A stretch of DNA of 64,000 bases from UBA5314 sp964635975 (GCA_964635975.1 CAZWPO010000017.1:1-64000); one strand, 5' to 3'; numbered from the stretch's first letter, positions 51,071 through 60,051 are shown. Notes: generated by a model not told the origin, from the sequence alone. A program made the numbers and translations.

Positions 51071-52687
51071 TCAAACCTGGGTCTTAAATAGTTCGATTTT
51101 GAGCCAGTCAATATTGCCCATACCATCCATGTGAAACTCATGGACCTGGCTCCCCACCAACTTGGCTGCTTTTCGCTGTATGAGCCAGAGGCAGGGCGCA
51201 TCGTCAACTATCATCTCCTCAGCGCGGTTGAACAACTGCTTGCGCTCCTTGCTGCCAGCCTTTTGCCCGCGTGCTTCATCCAGCACTTTATCCACCTGGG
51301 GATTCACGTATTTAGTAAAATTACTCACCCCTACCCTGGAGCTATGATACAGGCTGTATAATATACTCTCCGCATCAGAATAATCAGGCCGCCATTCCAG
51401 GCGAAAGAAGTCCAGGCTGAAAGCATTCAGGCGTTTCTTATAATAAGCCCAGTCCATGGCTTCACACTGCACATGCACACCCACCTGCCCCAGCTGCTGG
51501 GCTACTTTTTCCGCAATCAGGCGGTGTCCCGGGTCATTATTGTAACTCAAAGTAATGGCAGGCAGACCCTCGCCACCAGGAAAACCCGCCTGTTCCAAAA
51601 GCTTTTTTGCCATTTCCGGATCATAGGAATATCCACGCAGTTCATCATGACAAGCGGGAAATCCCTCTGGCACTACACTTTTCAATGGGATTCCATTCCC
51701 GCCCAGAACTTCATCAATTATATTCTGCCGGTCTACTGCATAGTTCAGCGCCCGGCGCAAGATATAATTGCTCTTGAATGGTTCACTGTCCATGTTGAAC
51801 CCTATAGTATAGGTATCCCACAAAGGCCGTTCCAGCAGCTGCTTTCCCAGAATCTGATCATTTCTAATTTTCACAAGTTCATCAGGAGGAATGGAGTCTA
51901 AATAGTCGAGTTTACCCTGTGAAAAGGCCTGGTAAGCAGATGGCTGATCGGCAAACACGGTCAGGTGAATACCGGAAAGAACAGGTTTATCGCCATGATA
52001 CTCCTCATTCCTGAGCAGCAAGATGTTCTTGTTATCATGGTTTTGCACCACCTTGAAGGGACCAGTACCCGCATAGGGGGGAGAATCCCCTTCATCGCAA
52101 TCAAAGATCCAGAAGACCGGATTTGCCAGCACGTAGGGAAATGCCGCCATTTCCTGAGCCAAGGTGATTTTCAAGGCATAATCGTTTTCAATCTGAATAC
52201 CTGAAATGTCAGAAGCTTTACCCTGCAGCCGCTCCTGCACTCCCTGGATATTCAGGAAAAGACTGAGCAGCGGCCAGTCGGTGCAGGTCGTCATGGTTTT
52301 TTCCCATGCTGCTTTTACGTCGGCTGCATTGAGGTTTCTTCCATTGCTCAATTTTATATCTTTGTCCAGGGTCACTACCAGGCTCTTGTTGTCTGAAGAC
52401 ATCGCCCACTTTTTAGCCAGCCCCGGTTTCAGTTCTGAAGATTGTTCATCATAATAGAAAAGTCCTTCATAGAGCAGAGAGGCAAACAGACGCTCATTTT
52501 GGTTGCTAAGAAGCGCAGGTTCTACAGTTTCAATCGAGCCGACCAGTCCAATCTCAAGAGGACGATTTTCCCGATTGACCATCACAGCAACCAGGCTGCG
52601 CATGTATAGCCCCGCCCCGATAAGAAGCATTAATAGTAAAAATAAAATAGCCCGGCGTTTGTACCTGTAGAATAGATATCGCCTCAA
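51071..52687 (-). CDS. ABC-type substrate-binding protein, family 5 (peptide/nickel type), membrane-anchored
   Basis: A 538-residue extracytoplasmic protein. A single N-terminal helix (about 13-33, AILFLLLMLLIGAGLYM) has no lipobox cysteine, so it is likely a signal anchor. The SBP_bac_5 fold is shown by the AALLSNQNERLFASLLYEGLFYYDEQ block, LNAADVKAAWEKTM, and AYQAFSQGKLDYLDSIP. Usually such proteins feed peptides or nickel to a Dpp/Opp permease. None is encoded nearby. The start is TTG at 52687 after AAGGAGG, 11 nt away. Confidence 0.85.
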   Translation of the reverse strand: MRRYLFYRYKRRAILFLLLMLLIGAGLYMRSLVAVMVNRENRPLEIGLVGSIETVEPALLSNQNERLFASLLYEGLFYYDEQSSELKPGLAKKWAMSSDNKSLVVTLDKDIKLSNGRNLNAADVKAAWEKTMTTCTDWPLLSLFLNIQGVQERLQGKASDISGIQIENDYALKITLAQEMAAFPYVLANPVFWIFDCDEGDSPPYAGTGPFKVVQNHDNKNILLLRNEEYHGDKPVLSGIHLTVFADQPSAYQAFSQGKLDYLDSIPPDELVKIRNDQILGKQLLERPLWDTYTIGFNMDSEPFKSNYILRRALNYAVDRQNIIDEVLGGNGIPLKSVVPEGFPACHDELRGYSYDPEMAKKLLEQAGFPGGEGLPAITLSYNNDPGHRLIAEKVAQQLGQVGVHVQCEAMDWAYYKKRLNAFSLDFFRLEWRPDYSDAESILYSLYHSSRVGVSNFTKYVNPQVDKVLDEARGQKAGSKERKQLFNRAEEMIVDDAPCLWLIQRKAAKLVGSQVHEFHMDGMGNIDWLKIELFKTQV

Positions 52688-52768
52688 ATCCCGATATACC
52701 TCCTTTATTGATATAGGAAAGTATATTTGGATCCGGGTTAAAATATGCCAATATTTTCCTCAAATAGG

Positions 52769-53353
52769 CTATTCGTATTTGCTGGTAGCGCTGTAGATTG
52801 ATTGGTAGGCCTGATAATTTTTCAAGACATTCTGTACATAAGCCCGAGTTTCGGGGTATGGAATGCGGTCTAGGTGATCGGGGTCACCATTCCAAAGTCC
52901 TTCTCGGGTCCAGTCCCCCACTCTATTCAAGCCTGCATTGTAGGCAGCCACTATCAGTGGTATCTGCCCATTGAATTCATTATCCAAATAAGCCAGATAC
53001 CAGCAGCCAAACGATATATTCGTCTGGGGATCGTAAAGTTCAGAAGGATCAAAATTCTTGATACCCCGCTGCTGTGCAATCCATCTACCAGTCTCGGGCA
53101 TAATCTGCATCAATCCTTTTGCCCCCACTGGAGATTCAGCTGTTTTTTCGTATTTGCTTTCCGCCCGGATTATGGCAAAAACCAGAAGTGGATCAATGCC
53201 TGATTCACCTGCTTTTGTAAAAACCAGATCCTGGTGTGGTTGAGGATAGAAGAGGGTGATCCATTTCGGGAAGGTCAGGATAATAGCCAGAAACACAAAT
53301 ATAGCCAGCCACAAAAGTTTTGAGGCTCTGGGCTTTTTTTTCTTTTTCGCCAC
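52769..53353 (-). CDS. Lytic transglycosylase (SLT domain)
   Basis: A 194-residue murein hydrolase. A signal anchor at about 13-30 (WLAIFVFLAIILTFPKW) leads to an SLT domain: catalytic Glu in IIRAESKY, then GLMQIMPETGRW, and AYNAGLNRVGDW. It cleaves the glycan chain of peptidoglycan. It starts at GTG 53353 after GGGGG. It lies downstream of coaE in the polA-coaE strand run. Confidence 0.9.
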   Translation of the reverse strand: MAKKKKKPRASKLLWLAIFVFLAIILTFPKWITLFYPQPHQDLVFTKAGESGIDPLLVFAIIRAESKYEKTAESPVGAKGLMQIMPETGRWIAQQRGIKNFDPSELYDPQTNISFGCWYLAYLDNEFNGQIPLIVAAYNAGLNRVGDWTREGLWNGDPDHLDRIPYPETRAYVQNVLKNYQAYQSIYSATSKYE

Positions 53354-53392
53354 GAATAAAACCCCCGGCTGAACTAATTAATTAAATTCTAT

Positions 53393-53995
53393 TTAATCTT
53401 CATGTATAATTTCTCTGAAATATCTGGAGGCTATTGCAATTGTTTCCTCAATGCTTCTGGTGTTGTCCAACACCAGATCTGCCCGCTTGGCCTTTTCGTC
53501 AAGAGACATTTGCGATTCAATCCTTTTGATAGCATCTTCCCGATTCAGCGAGTCGCGGGACATCAAACGCTTTATCTGGGTCTCCCGGTCAACCCATATC
53601 ACCCAAACCTCATCACATAGCCTGTCCATATGCGTCTCATAAAGCAGCGGAATTTCCATCACTACGACAGATTCCGGCTGGCTGGATTTGATCCGGGCCA
53701 GCTCGTTTTTGAATTTCTCAAAGATGCGTGGATGGGCGATTTGGTTCAGCTTTTTTAACATCTCAGGATTATCAAAAACAATTTTACCCAGTTTTTTTCG
53801 ATCAATAGTCTGATCCGGATTTAAAACTCCGTTGCCGAAAGTTTTGACTACATCTTTCCATGCCGGAGTGTCAGTAGCCATTAGATCATGCGCTATATCA
53901 TCGGCATGAATGACCACTGCTCCTAAACTTCTTAAAGCGTTGATCACTGTGCTCTTGCCGCTCGCTATTCCTCCGGTTAATCCGATAACCCGCAT
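53393..53995 (-). CDS. coaE: Dephospho-CoA kinase
   Basis: A 200-residue cytoplasmic kinase that phosphorylates dephospho-CoA, the last step of CoA synthesis. The P-loop is GLTGGIASGKST at the N-terminus and the adenine lid is in DRETQIKRLMSRD. Length is standard. Next to polA, fpg and ytaF the order is typical of Firmicutes. The ATG at 53995 follows GGTGAG. Confidence 0.95.
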   Translation of the reverse strand: MRVIGLTGGIASGKSTVINALRSLGAVVIHADDIAHDLMATDTPAWKDVVKTFGNGVLNPDQTIDRKKLGKIVFDNPEMLKKLNQIAHPRIFEKFKNELARIKSSQPESVVVMEIPLLYETHMDRLCDEVWVIWVDRETQIKRLMSRDSLNREDAIKRIESQMSLDEKAKRADLVLDNTRSIEETIAIASRYFREIIHED

Positions 53996-54010
53996 TCATT
54001 CTCACCGACT

Positions 54011-54646
54011 TCATATAAAATTGATTAGACCGATACCCACAAGAATAAAGCCCGGGACCATTGATGCAAAAGCTTGAAAGCGGTCCCCGGACAAAAACTC
54101 ACCCAGTATTATCCCGGTATTCACTAGAATAAATTTTACCATACCTACACAAAGGGCTGTATGTAAAATATTCAAACCAGCAAGAGCAAGTCCAATGCCA
54201 GCTCCAAAAGCGTCCATGGAAAGGGCTAGACCGAGAAACAGTGCCTCCCGTCCGCCTATTTCGCCCGATGCATCAAAATCAGCGCAGGTCGGCTCTTTGA
54301 GGATCTGGACCATTATCCCCAGAATTTTTATGTTAAACGTAAGTAGAGGCTCCTCTTCATCTTTGTCAATATTCTCGATTTTTTCACGCAGCCCGTTCAA
54401 TAAAAAATAGATCCCCAGTGCGATCAGGAGTACCGAACCCAGCTTAGCAGCAGTATCAATCGGCAGTATCATAGTAAGAGCTTTGCCAAAGATCATAGAT
54501 AAGCTGACCGCCGCAACTGAAGCCAGAATTATTATGAGCATAGAACGCAGCGGGATTCTTATCTTCCTCACCCCGTAAGCTATGCCCACCATAAAGCCAT
54601 CCATACTCACGGCCAATCCCACCAGTATTGCTGCCCAGAAGTTCAC
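54011..54646 (-). CDS. ytaF: YtaF-like sporulation membrane protein (MntP superfamily)
   Basis: A 211-residue protein with six predicted helices. AVSMDGFMVGIAYG and ALSMDAFGAGIGLALAG are the two repeated MntP/YtaF signatures, each with the acidic residue in a helix. It is homologous to the B. subtilis sporulation protein YtaF and to manganese exporters. Its substrate is unknown. The start is GTG 54646 after GGAG. It lies between fpg and coaE on the same strand. Confidence 0.88.
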   Translation of the reverse strand: MNFWAAILVGLAVSMDGFMVGIAYGVRKIRIPLRSMLIIILASVAAVSLSMIFGKALTMILPIDTAAKLGSVLLIALGIYFLLNGLREKIENIDKDEEEPLLTFNIKILGIMVQILKEPTCADFDASGEIGGREALFLGLALSMDAFGAGIGLALAGLNILHTALCVGMVKFILVNTGIILGEFLSGDRFQAFASMVPGFILVGIGLINFI

Positions 54647-54741
54647 GCAAAGCCACTCCTATCCATATTTCAGTGAACACATATAATAGCTACTATATGG
54701 ATAGCAATTGTAAAACGTTCCCCCACGTGCAAGGTATCTAA

Positions 54742-54770
54742 GGTGTCAAGGAGACGGGGTTATTGACACC
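54742..54770. repeat. GGTGTCA hairpin repeat after fpg (copy 1)
   Basis: GGTGTCA at 54742-54748 pairs with TGACACC at 54764-54770; the loop holds AGGAGACGGGGTTAT. It abuts the fpg stop codon. A related copy lies at 55618-55643, on the other side of fpg. Confidence 0.75.
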
Positions 54771-55577
54771 CTACTTCTGACAGTGGGGGCAGTAGTGGCT
54801 GCTGCGGCCGCCGATGCGGGTTCGCTGAAGGATTTGCCCGCAGCCCGAACATGGTTGCTGGTGACGGCCGTATACTTTCAGATAATCCTGGAAACCTCCG
54901 CTCTGGTTGTTGCCGTCTCGGTAATCTCGCAGGGTGGTGCCTCGCTGCTGAATGCCTAGTCCCAGCACTTTTTTAAGCGCCTTGACCAGTCTGGCTATCT
55001 CCTGTTTATGCAGGCTCCCGGCAGACCGTTCGGGACTGATATGCGCCTCATGCAGCGCTTCATCAGCGTAAATATTCCCTACCCCGGCAATAAGTCGCTG
55101 ATCGAGGATCAGGCTCTTTATCGGCACCTTTCGGTTCCTTATCACCCTTTCCAGATAGGCGGCGTTAAAAGCAGAGGACAGCGGCTCTACTCCCAGCTTT
55201 TCAAAAAAGCTTCCCGCATCATAGATCAGCCACACCCCGCCGAAACGCCGTGCATCTTGATAAACCAGTTTATAATTATTGTCTAAATGAATGACCAGGT
55301 GCATGTGCGGTTCATCAGCCGCGTTTTCCTCTTCCATCTGAAACAATCTCCCGCTCATACCCATATGCATCAAAAGATGCCGTCCTTTCTCCAAAACGAA
55401 GTCCAGATACTTCCCTCGCCTATTCAGAGAGTTAACAGTCATACCAACTATGTCTTCAACAGGATAATCAGCTCGGCGCACGATATCCTTGCGCCTGAGT
55501 TCAATTCGGGCTATCCTGGCCCCCAGGTGGGATTGTAGGCTTTCTTTTATCGTTTCAACTTCAGGTAATTCAGGAAT
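54771..55577 (-). CDS. mutM: Formamidopyrimidine-DNA glycosylase (MutM/Fpg), apparent ATT start
   Basis: A 268-residue repair enzyme that removes 8-oxoguanine and formamidopyrimidines and nicks the DNA. The frame is open from 55577, where an ATT codon precedes PELPEVETIKESL, the invariant catalytic start (P2, E3, E6). GGGAGG lies 8 nt upstream of that ATT. The first standard start codon inside the frame is the GTG at 55481, which would remove 32 residues including P2. The internal 'beta-F-alpha' helix-two-turn-helix (RLIAGVGNIYADEAL) and C-terminal zinc finger (CSGC...CPHC) are intact. It may thus start at ATT or reflect a sequencing/assembly change from ATG. Confidence 0.88.
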   Translation of the reverse strand: MPELPEVETIKESLQSHLGARIARIELRRKDIVRRADYPVEDIVGMTVNSLNRRGKYLDFVLEKGRHLLMHMGMSGRLFQMEEENAADEPHMHLVIHLDNNYKLVYQDARRFGGVWLIYDAGSFFEKLGVEPLSSAFNAAYLERVIRNRKVPIKSLILDQRLIAGVGNIYADEALHEAHISPERSAGSLHKQEIARLVKALKKVLGLGIQQRGTTLRDYRDGNNQSGGFQDYLKVYGRHQQPCSGCGQILQRTRIGGRSSHYCPHCQK

Positions 55578-55617
55578 TTTCTTTTCCTCCCTCGTTCGGT
55601 TAGGTTTTCATATAGCA

Positions 55618-55643
55618 TGGGTGACAAGGGGACGGGGTTATTG
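55618..55643. repeat. GTGACAAGGGG repeat upstream of fpg (copy 2)
   Basis: GGGTGACAAGGGGACGGGGT and TATTG follow, matching copy 1 at about 21 of 23 positions but without the closing TGACACC arm. It falls between polA's end and the fpg start. Confidence 0.65.
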
Positions 55644-55663
55644 CTTTTGTTCCTGAACTGCGC

Positions 55664-58264
55664 TCACCAGGGTTTCATGTCGTACCAGTTTGCCCCCATC
55701 TTCACCGACACCTCGAGAGGCACTGCCAGGGTGCAAGCACCCTCCATATCAATCTTTAAAAGGCTCGCAACTTCTGGCAATTCTATTTTAGGGACCTCCA
55801 GGACCAGTTCGTCGTGCACCTGCAGCAAAAGCCGGGAGCGCAGTCCCATCTTCTGCAGGGATTTGAACACTTTAATCATAGCCACTTTGATAATATCTGC
55901 CGAGCTTCCCTGAATCGGAGTATTTAGAGCCATCCTTTCAGCATTGGCTTTGACCATACGATTGCTGGCATTCAGATCCGGCAGATAGCGCCGCCTCTTG
56001 AAAATGGTTTCCACATAACCCTGCTTGCGGCCTATTTCTACAATATCGCGCATATACTGTCTGACTCCCGGGTAGCTATCCAGGTAATTATCAATATAGA
56101 GCCTGGCCTCGGCGCGGCTGACTCCTGTATCCCTGGCCAGCCCAAACTCACTTATTCCGTATATAATTCCAAAGTTGACCGCTTTTGCGCGCCTGCGCAG
56201 GTCTTCGTCTACCTGGTCGATTGGCACGTGGAAGATTTCCGCGGCTGTACGCCGGTGTATGTCTATCCCCTGTTTAAAGGTTTCGATCAGCATCTCATCC
56301 TGGCTTATATGGGCCAGGCATCGCAGGTCGATCTGGGAATAATCAGCTGCTACCAACAACCAGCCTTCATCACCTGGGACAAAGGCTTTACGTATTCTCC
56401 GCCCTTCTTCCATTTTAATTGGTATGTTCTGCAGATTCGGTTCCACACTGGACAGTCGCCCGGTAGCTGTTTGAGCTTGTTTAAAAATCGTATGCACCCG
56501 GCCGGTCCTTGAATGGATCAAACCCTGCAGGGCATCTACATAAGTAGATTTAAGCTTGGTCAACTGCCGGTAATTCAATATATGAGGTATTATCTGGTGA
56601 TCATCATGCAATTCCTCCAGAACCTCCGCCCCGGTGGCATAGCCGGTCTTTGTCTTCTTAATGACCCGCAAACCCAGGTCCTCAAAAAGGACCTGCCCCA
56701 GTTGGCGGGGCGAATTAATATTGAAATCATGTCCGGCCATCATGAATATTTGCTGTTCGGACTGGCTTATCCTATCCCCAAGTTCCACCGAAAGAGCTGA
56801 CAGCGTGCTTTTCTCCACCTTCACCCCGCAGAATTCCATGCGGGCCAAAATATTAGAAACTGGCATCTCCATATCTTCGAGCAGTTCAATAAGCTCGACC
56901 GGCGTATCTTCCTGCATATGGCGGTACGCCTTCTGCAGATTATAGACCAGGAGATCTCTGCGTTCTTTGTCGATATGCAGATTTAGGTGCTTCAAAAATA
57001 CAGCGGAAAGATCGTCCCCTACAAAAGCGGGATCGTTGACATAAGCAAGGAGCAGAGTGTCACCCGCCACTCCCTTAATGTCTATGCCCCGGGTCATGAG
57101 CAAGACCTCAATGCTCTTGGAATTGTGCACAATTTTTTTTACGTCATCGCTTTCCAGCAGCGACCTCAGCCATTCCAGAGCATGCAGGTCCTTATCCATA
57201 GGAATATGGTAAACGATACCTTCCAACTCGATATATACTGCATGGAGATGCGCCCACATGGGATGGTGATAATCGCTCACCAGTAGTAATCCGACGCTTT
57301 TGCCGCTGGCTTCTTTCCGAAGGGCAAAGATTTCATCCGCCCTACTTAAGGTTTTAAGTTCTGACTCCTCTAAAATCCCGTTCTCGGATTCCTGCGAGTC
57401 CAGCGGCAGTGCCTTTAAAAGGCTGAAAAACTCCAACTTCTTGAACAGCTTAACAACATTTTCACGATCCATTTTGCCGGGTCTAAAGCTATCCATATCA
57501 CACTGAATATCCATGTCCCGGATGATAGTGGCCAGATGTCGGCTCAGATAAGCCTGTTCCTTAAATTGGCTGAGCTTATCGCGCAATTTGGCATTGACCA
57601 CACTGTCTAGATTAGCGTAAAGATTATCCAGATTATGATACTCTTTGACCAGCTTTATAGCGGTTTTGGGGCCTATCCCCGGAACGCCGGGAATATTATC
57701 GGAAGAATCACCCATCAGGGCTTTTATCTCGATCATGAGGCCGGGACCGACTTCCCACTTTTCGAAGACTTTATTTTCATCATAGGTTTCCATTTCCGTA
57801 ATGCCTTTTCGGGTCATTAAGACCTGGGTAGCAGGGCCGACCAACTGCAGGGTGTCCCCATCGCCGGTAACAATGACTGACCTGATACCCTGGACTTCCG
57901 CCTGTTTGCTCAGCGTACCGATTATGTCGTCGGCTTCAAAACCCTCAACTTCCATCCACTGTACTCCTAATGCCGATAGAACCTGGCGCAGAAGGTCAAA
58001 CTGGCCCCGCAGTTCTTCGGGGGGTTCGCTGCGGTTGGCTTTGTAGTCCTCATAGGTTTCACTGCGAAAAGTCTTCCTGGACTTGTCAAAGGCGACCAGC
58101 ACCAGGTCAGGCTTCTCCTGAGCCACTACTCGATTGTACATGGTGAGGAAGCCGTATATACCATTGGTAAAAATTCCCTCCCGGGTATGCAGCAGTGGAA
58201 GAGCGTGAAAAGCCCTGAAGAGCAGGCTATTGCCGTCAATCAGCATCAATTTTTCTTTTATCAT
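55664..58264 (-). CDS. polA: DNA polymerase I
   Basis: An 866-residue polymerase. The 5'-3' exonuclease domain (about 1-290) has LIDGNSLLFRAFHALPLL, GFEADDIIGTLSKQA and GDSSDNIPGVPGIGPKTAIKL. The central 3'-5' exonuclease-like region (about 310-490) lacks clear DEDD acids, as in other Firmicute enzymes without proofreading. The polymerase domain has motif A (AADYSQIDLRCLAHIS), motif B (RRAKAVNFGIIYG) and motif C (VHDELVLE). The ATG at 58264 follows GGGTGGGTG; the frame open to 58285 is not supported. Upstream gene order fpg-ytaF-coaE-SLT is typical of the phylum. Confidence 0.95.
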   Translation of the reverse strand: MIKEKLMLIDGNSLLFRAFHALPLLHTREGIFTNGIYGFLTMYNRVVAQEKPDLVLVAFDKSRKTFRSETYEDYKANRSEPPEELRGQFDLLRQVLSALGVQWMEVEGFEADDIIGTLSKQAEVQGIRSVIVTGDGDTLQLVGPATQVLMTRKGITEMETYDENKVFEKWEVGPGLMIEIKALMGDSSDNIPGVPGIGPKTAIKLVKEYHNLDNLYANLDSVVNAKLRDKLSQFKEQAYLSRHLATIIRDMDIQCDMDSFRPGKMDRENVVKLFKKLEFFSLLKALPLDSQESENGILEESELKTLSRADEIFALRKEASGKSVGLLLVSDYHHPMWAHLHAVYIELEGIVYHIPMDKDLHALEWLRSLLESDDVKKIVHNSKSIEVLLMTRGIDIKGVAGDTLLLAYVNDPAFVGDDLSAVFLKHLNLHIDKERRDLLVYNLQKAYRHMQEDTPVELIELLEDMEMPVSNILARMEFCGVKVEKSTLSALSVELGDRISQSEQQIFMMAGHDFNINSPRQLGQVLFEDLGLRVIKKTKTGYATGAEVLEELHDDHQIIPHILNYRQLTKLKSTYVDALQGLIHSRTGRVHTIFKQAQTATGRLSSVEPNLQNIPIKMEEGRRIRKAFVPGDEGWLLVAADYSQIDLRCLAHISQDEMLIETFKQGIDIHRRTAAEIFHVPIDQVDEDLRRRAKAVNFGIIYGISEFGLARDTGVSRAEARLYIDNYLDSYPGVRQYMRDIVEIGRKQGYVETIFKRRRYLPDLNASNRMVKANAERMALNTPIQGSSADIIKVAMIKVFKSLQKMGLRSRLLLQVHDELVLEVPKIELPEVASLLKIDMEGACTLAVPLEVSVKMGANWYDMKPW

Positions 58265-58389
58265 CTTAACACCCACCCTATGCACAAAAATCCGTCCTTA
58301 TAATGATACCATTACTGAACCTCAAAAGAGAAAAGACTACTGCTTGACATCGCCTTTCAAAAATAAAGTCCAAAGGCAAAAGAATAAAT

Positions 58390-58425
58390 CCCCTCAAAGC
58401 GCCAGGTGATCTGATGCTTGAGGGG
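58390..58425 (-). terminator. Terminator hairpin after the sigma/anti-sigma unit
   Basis: CCCCTCAA at 58390-58397 and TTGAGGGG at 58418-58425, with a 20-nt loop; on the minus strand ATTTATTCTTTT follows. It lies 86 bp past the stop of the anti-sigma gene. Confidence 0.65.
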
Positions 58426-58510
58426 AAGGTCTACTGATCTTGTGTGCATTATCCTATATTCCACCGGCGGTAGAAGGGATCAATCCTGCGCCTAGTTGAT
58501 TTATAAAACC

Positions 58511-58861
58511 TTATTCAAGGGTCTTTTTTCGCCAGCGATAAAAGCGGATCAGATCGCCTTTTTTTCTCCCTCCTACTCCCCTAGGGACAAGAGATCTAAT
58601 CTTGCTGCTCATATCCGCCATCCATGGTTTATCAGGGGGGGGCTCATCCTGCAGGCGTCTTAACACGTCTTCCACAAATCCGACTGGTGCCTGGGGGCTG
58701 TTCATATTAGCCATCGCCCGGCGCAGCAACAGCATGTTATTAGCCATAAGGAGGCATGACGAGCAAACCGCCAAATGCTCCTCAACCAGAAGCGTTTCCT
58801 TTTCGTCGGTCATTTCGTCGATATATGGCGAGATAAGATCCCTGACCCTTTTGCACCTCAA
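58511..58861 (-). CDS. Zinc-finger anti-sigma factor (zf-HC2 type)
   Basis: A 116-residue cytoplasmic protein. It begins MRCKRVRDLISPYIDEM from a TTG at 58861 after GGGGGG, with the zinc site completed by HLAVCSSC (HxxxCxxC) about 35 residues later: the zf-HC2 pattern of anti-sigma factors. No transmembrane helix is visible, so this is a soluble form. It follows an ECF sigma factor gene by 36 bp and would bind and inhibit it until released by a signal such as redox change. Confidence 0.85.
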   Translation of the reverse strand: MRCKRVRDLISPYIDEMTDEKETLLVEEHLAVCSSCLLMANNMLLLRRAMANMNSPQAPVGFVEDVLRRLQDEPPPDKPWMADMSSKIRSLVPRGVGGRKKGDLIRFYRWRKKTLE

Positions 58862-58897
58862 TAATAGCGCCCCCCGCTGCAACACCAGGGAATTGAC

Positions 58898-59464
58898 CTA
58901 ACTGCTGATCCTGTCCCTAAACACTATGCGTGCCCTGCTCAGGCGCGATTTCACAGTGCCCACAGAACACTTCAAAACGTCCGCAATTTCTGCATAACTA
59001 AGATCCATCATATCTCGTAACACTAAAATGGTTTTGTACTCGGGTTTCAGTTTGCTTAAAACACTCTGTATGTATTCGGAATATTCCTTCCGCTCGTATA
59101 TCGCATCAGCTCTGGGCGCAGGGTCAACCAGTTCTTTATCGACCTCCTCTCCATTCTGAACCTCCAGCGGTTCATCCAACGAAAGCGGTGTTATTCTGCG
59201 TTTTCTTCTCCTGAGTTCGTCTAGACAAACGTTGGTCGTTATCCGGTATAACCAGGTTCCGAAACTGGAATTGCCTTTAAAGGTGCCAAGGGACCGGTAG
59301 GCTTTGAGAAACGCTTCCTGGGCCATATCGTAAGCATCCTGCTCGTTTCCCATGTACCTGTAAGCCAGTGTATATATTTTGTTCTGATAAATAACTACCA
59401 GTTCCCCAAATGCATCTGTATCACCTTGCAGGCTTCTTTTGAGCAATTGCTCCTCTGAAGTCAT
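58898..59464 (-). CDS. ECF-type RNA polymerase sigma factor (SigW-like)
   Basis: A 188-residue sigma factor of the extracytoplasmic type. Region 2 has NKIYTLAYRYMGNEQDAYDMAQEAFLKAYRSLGTF and GNSSFGTWLYRITTNVCLDELRRRKR; region 4 ends with LRDMMDLSYAEIADVLKCSVGTVKSRLSRAR. It resembles SigW. The pair with the following zf-HC2 gene is a classical sigma/anti-sigma unit. The ATG at 59464 follows AAGGAG. Confidence 0.92.
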   Translation of the reverse strand: MTSEEQLLKRSLQGDTDAFGELVVIYQNKIYTLAYRYMGNEQDAYDMAQEAFLKAYRSLGTFKGNSSFGTWLYRITTNVCLDELRRRKRRITPLSLDEPLEVQNGEEVDKELVDPAPRADAIYERKEYSEYIQSVLSKLKPEYKTILVLRDMMDLSYAEIADVLKCSVGTVKSRLSRARIVFRDRISS

Positions 59465-59690
59465 AGGGTAATCTCCTTAAGCAGTCTATGAAGAAATTTT
59501 TTATCGCACCCCCTAAACGCATATTATACTTTATTTTCGCCGGTATAGTTCCATTTCCTCCATTTTTCATTCTGTATAATAATAGCACTGCATGTGATAG
59601 TATCCTGAATTGGAGCAATCCCACCTCGCCTGCTTTTAGCTGGAAAACTCCAGCCACATTGTCTCCAATTCCCCAAGCGCCTTTCGCTCC

Positions 59691-59719
59691 TTGACAACTC
59701 CGAAGAAGGCCATTATAAT
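59691..59719 (+). promoter_or_regulatory. Consensus sigma-A promoter of tRNA-Leu
   Basis: TTGACA at 59691-59696 and TATAAT at 59714-59719, separated by exactly 17 bp: a perfect consensus promoter. It lies 27 bp before the tRNA. Confidence 0.95.
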
Positions 59720-59746
59720 TAGGTTTGCATTGAAAATTCAGTTTAC

Positions 59747-59831
59747 GCCAGAGTGTCGGAATTGGCAGACGAGCGCGACTCAAAATCGTGTGCCGCGAGG
59801 CGTGTGGGTTCGAGTCCCACCTCTGGCACCA
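59747..59831 (+). tRNA. tRNA-Leu (anticodon CAA)
   Basis: An 85-nt class II tRNA. The acceptor arms GCCAGAG and CTCTGGC pair, the anticodon loop is CTCAAAA with anticodon CAA, a variable arm GCC-GCGA-GGC is present, and the T-arm is GTGGG-TTCGAGT-CCCAC. CCA is encoded at the end (59829-59831). It stands alone just before a restriction locus, a frequent island boundary. Confidence 0.96.
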
Positions 59832-59836
59832 AAGAA

Positions 59837-59868
59837 AAATAGAGGGTTACAGCCCTCTTTATTTTTTT
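59837..59868 (+). terminator. tRNA terminator
   Basis: AGAGGG-TTACAG-CCCTCT at 59841-59858 with A-rich and T-rich flanks that extend the stem, followed by TTATTTTTTT on the plus strand. Confidence 0.9.
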
Positions 59869-60051
59869 CTCATTGCTTCACGAATTAATTTACATCCAAT
59901 TTTACAGCCAATTTAAAAATCAAGCATTCGAATTGATCGTCCTTTGTTCATTAAGGCCCACTTCTAGTAAATGAAGGAATGTGTAGAAGAATGTTGAAGT
60001 AAAAATAAAGATAAAGCGTTTCCGCCTTAAAAATTATAGAGGTTCACTTTA

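Noticed and set aside
59691..59888. Open frame running across the tRNA gene
   Set aside because: It overlaps a well-formed tRNA-Leu and its consensus promoter.
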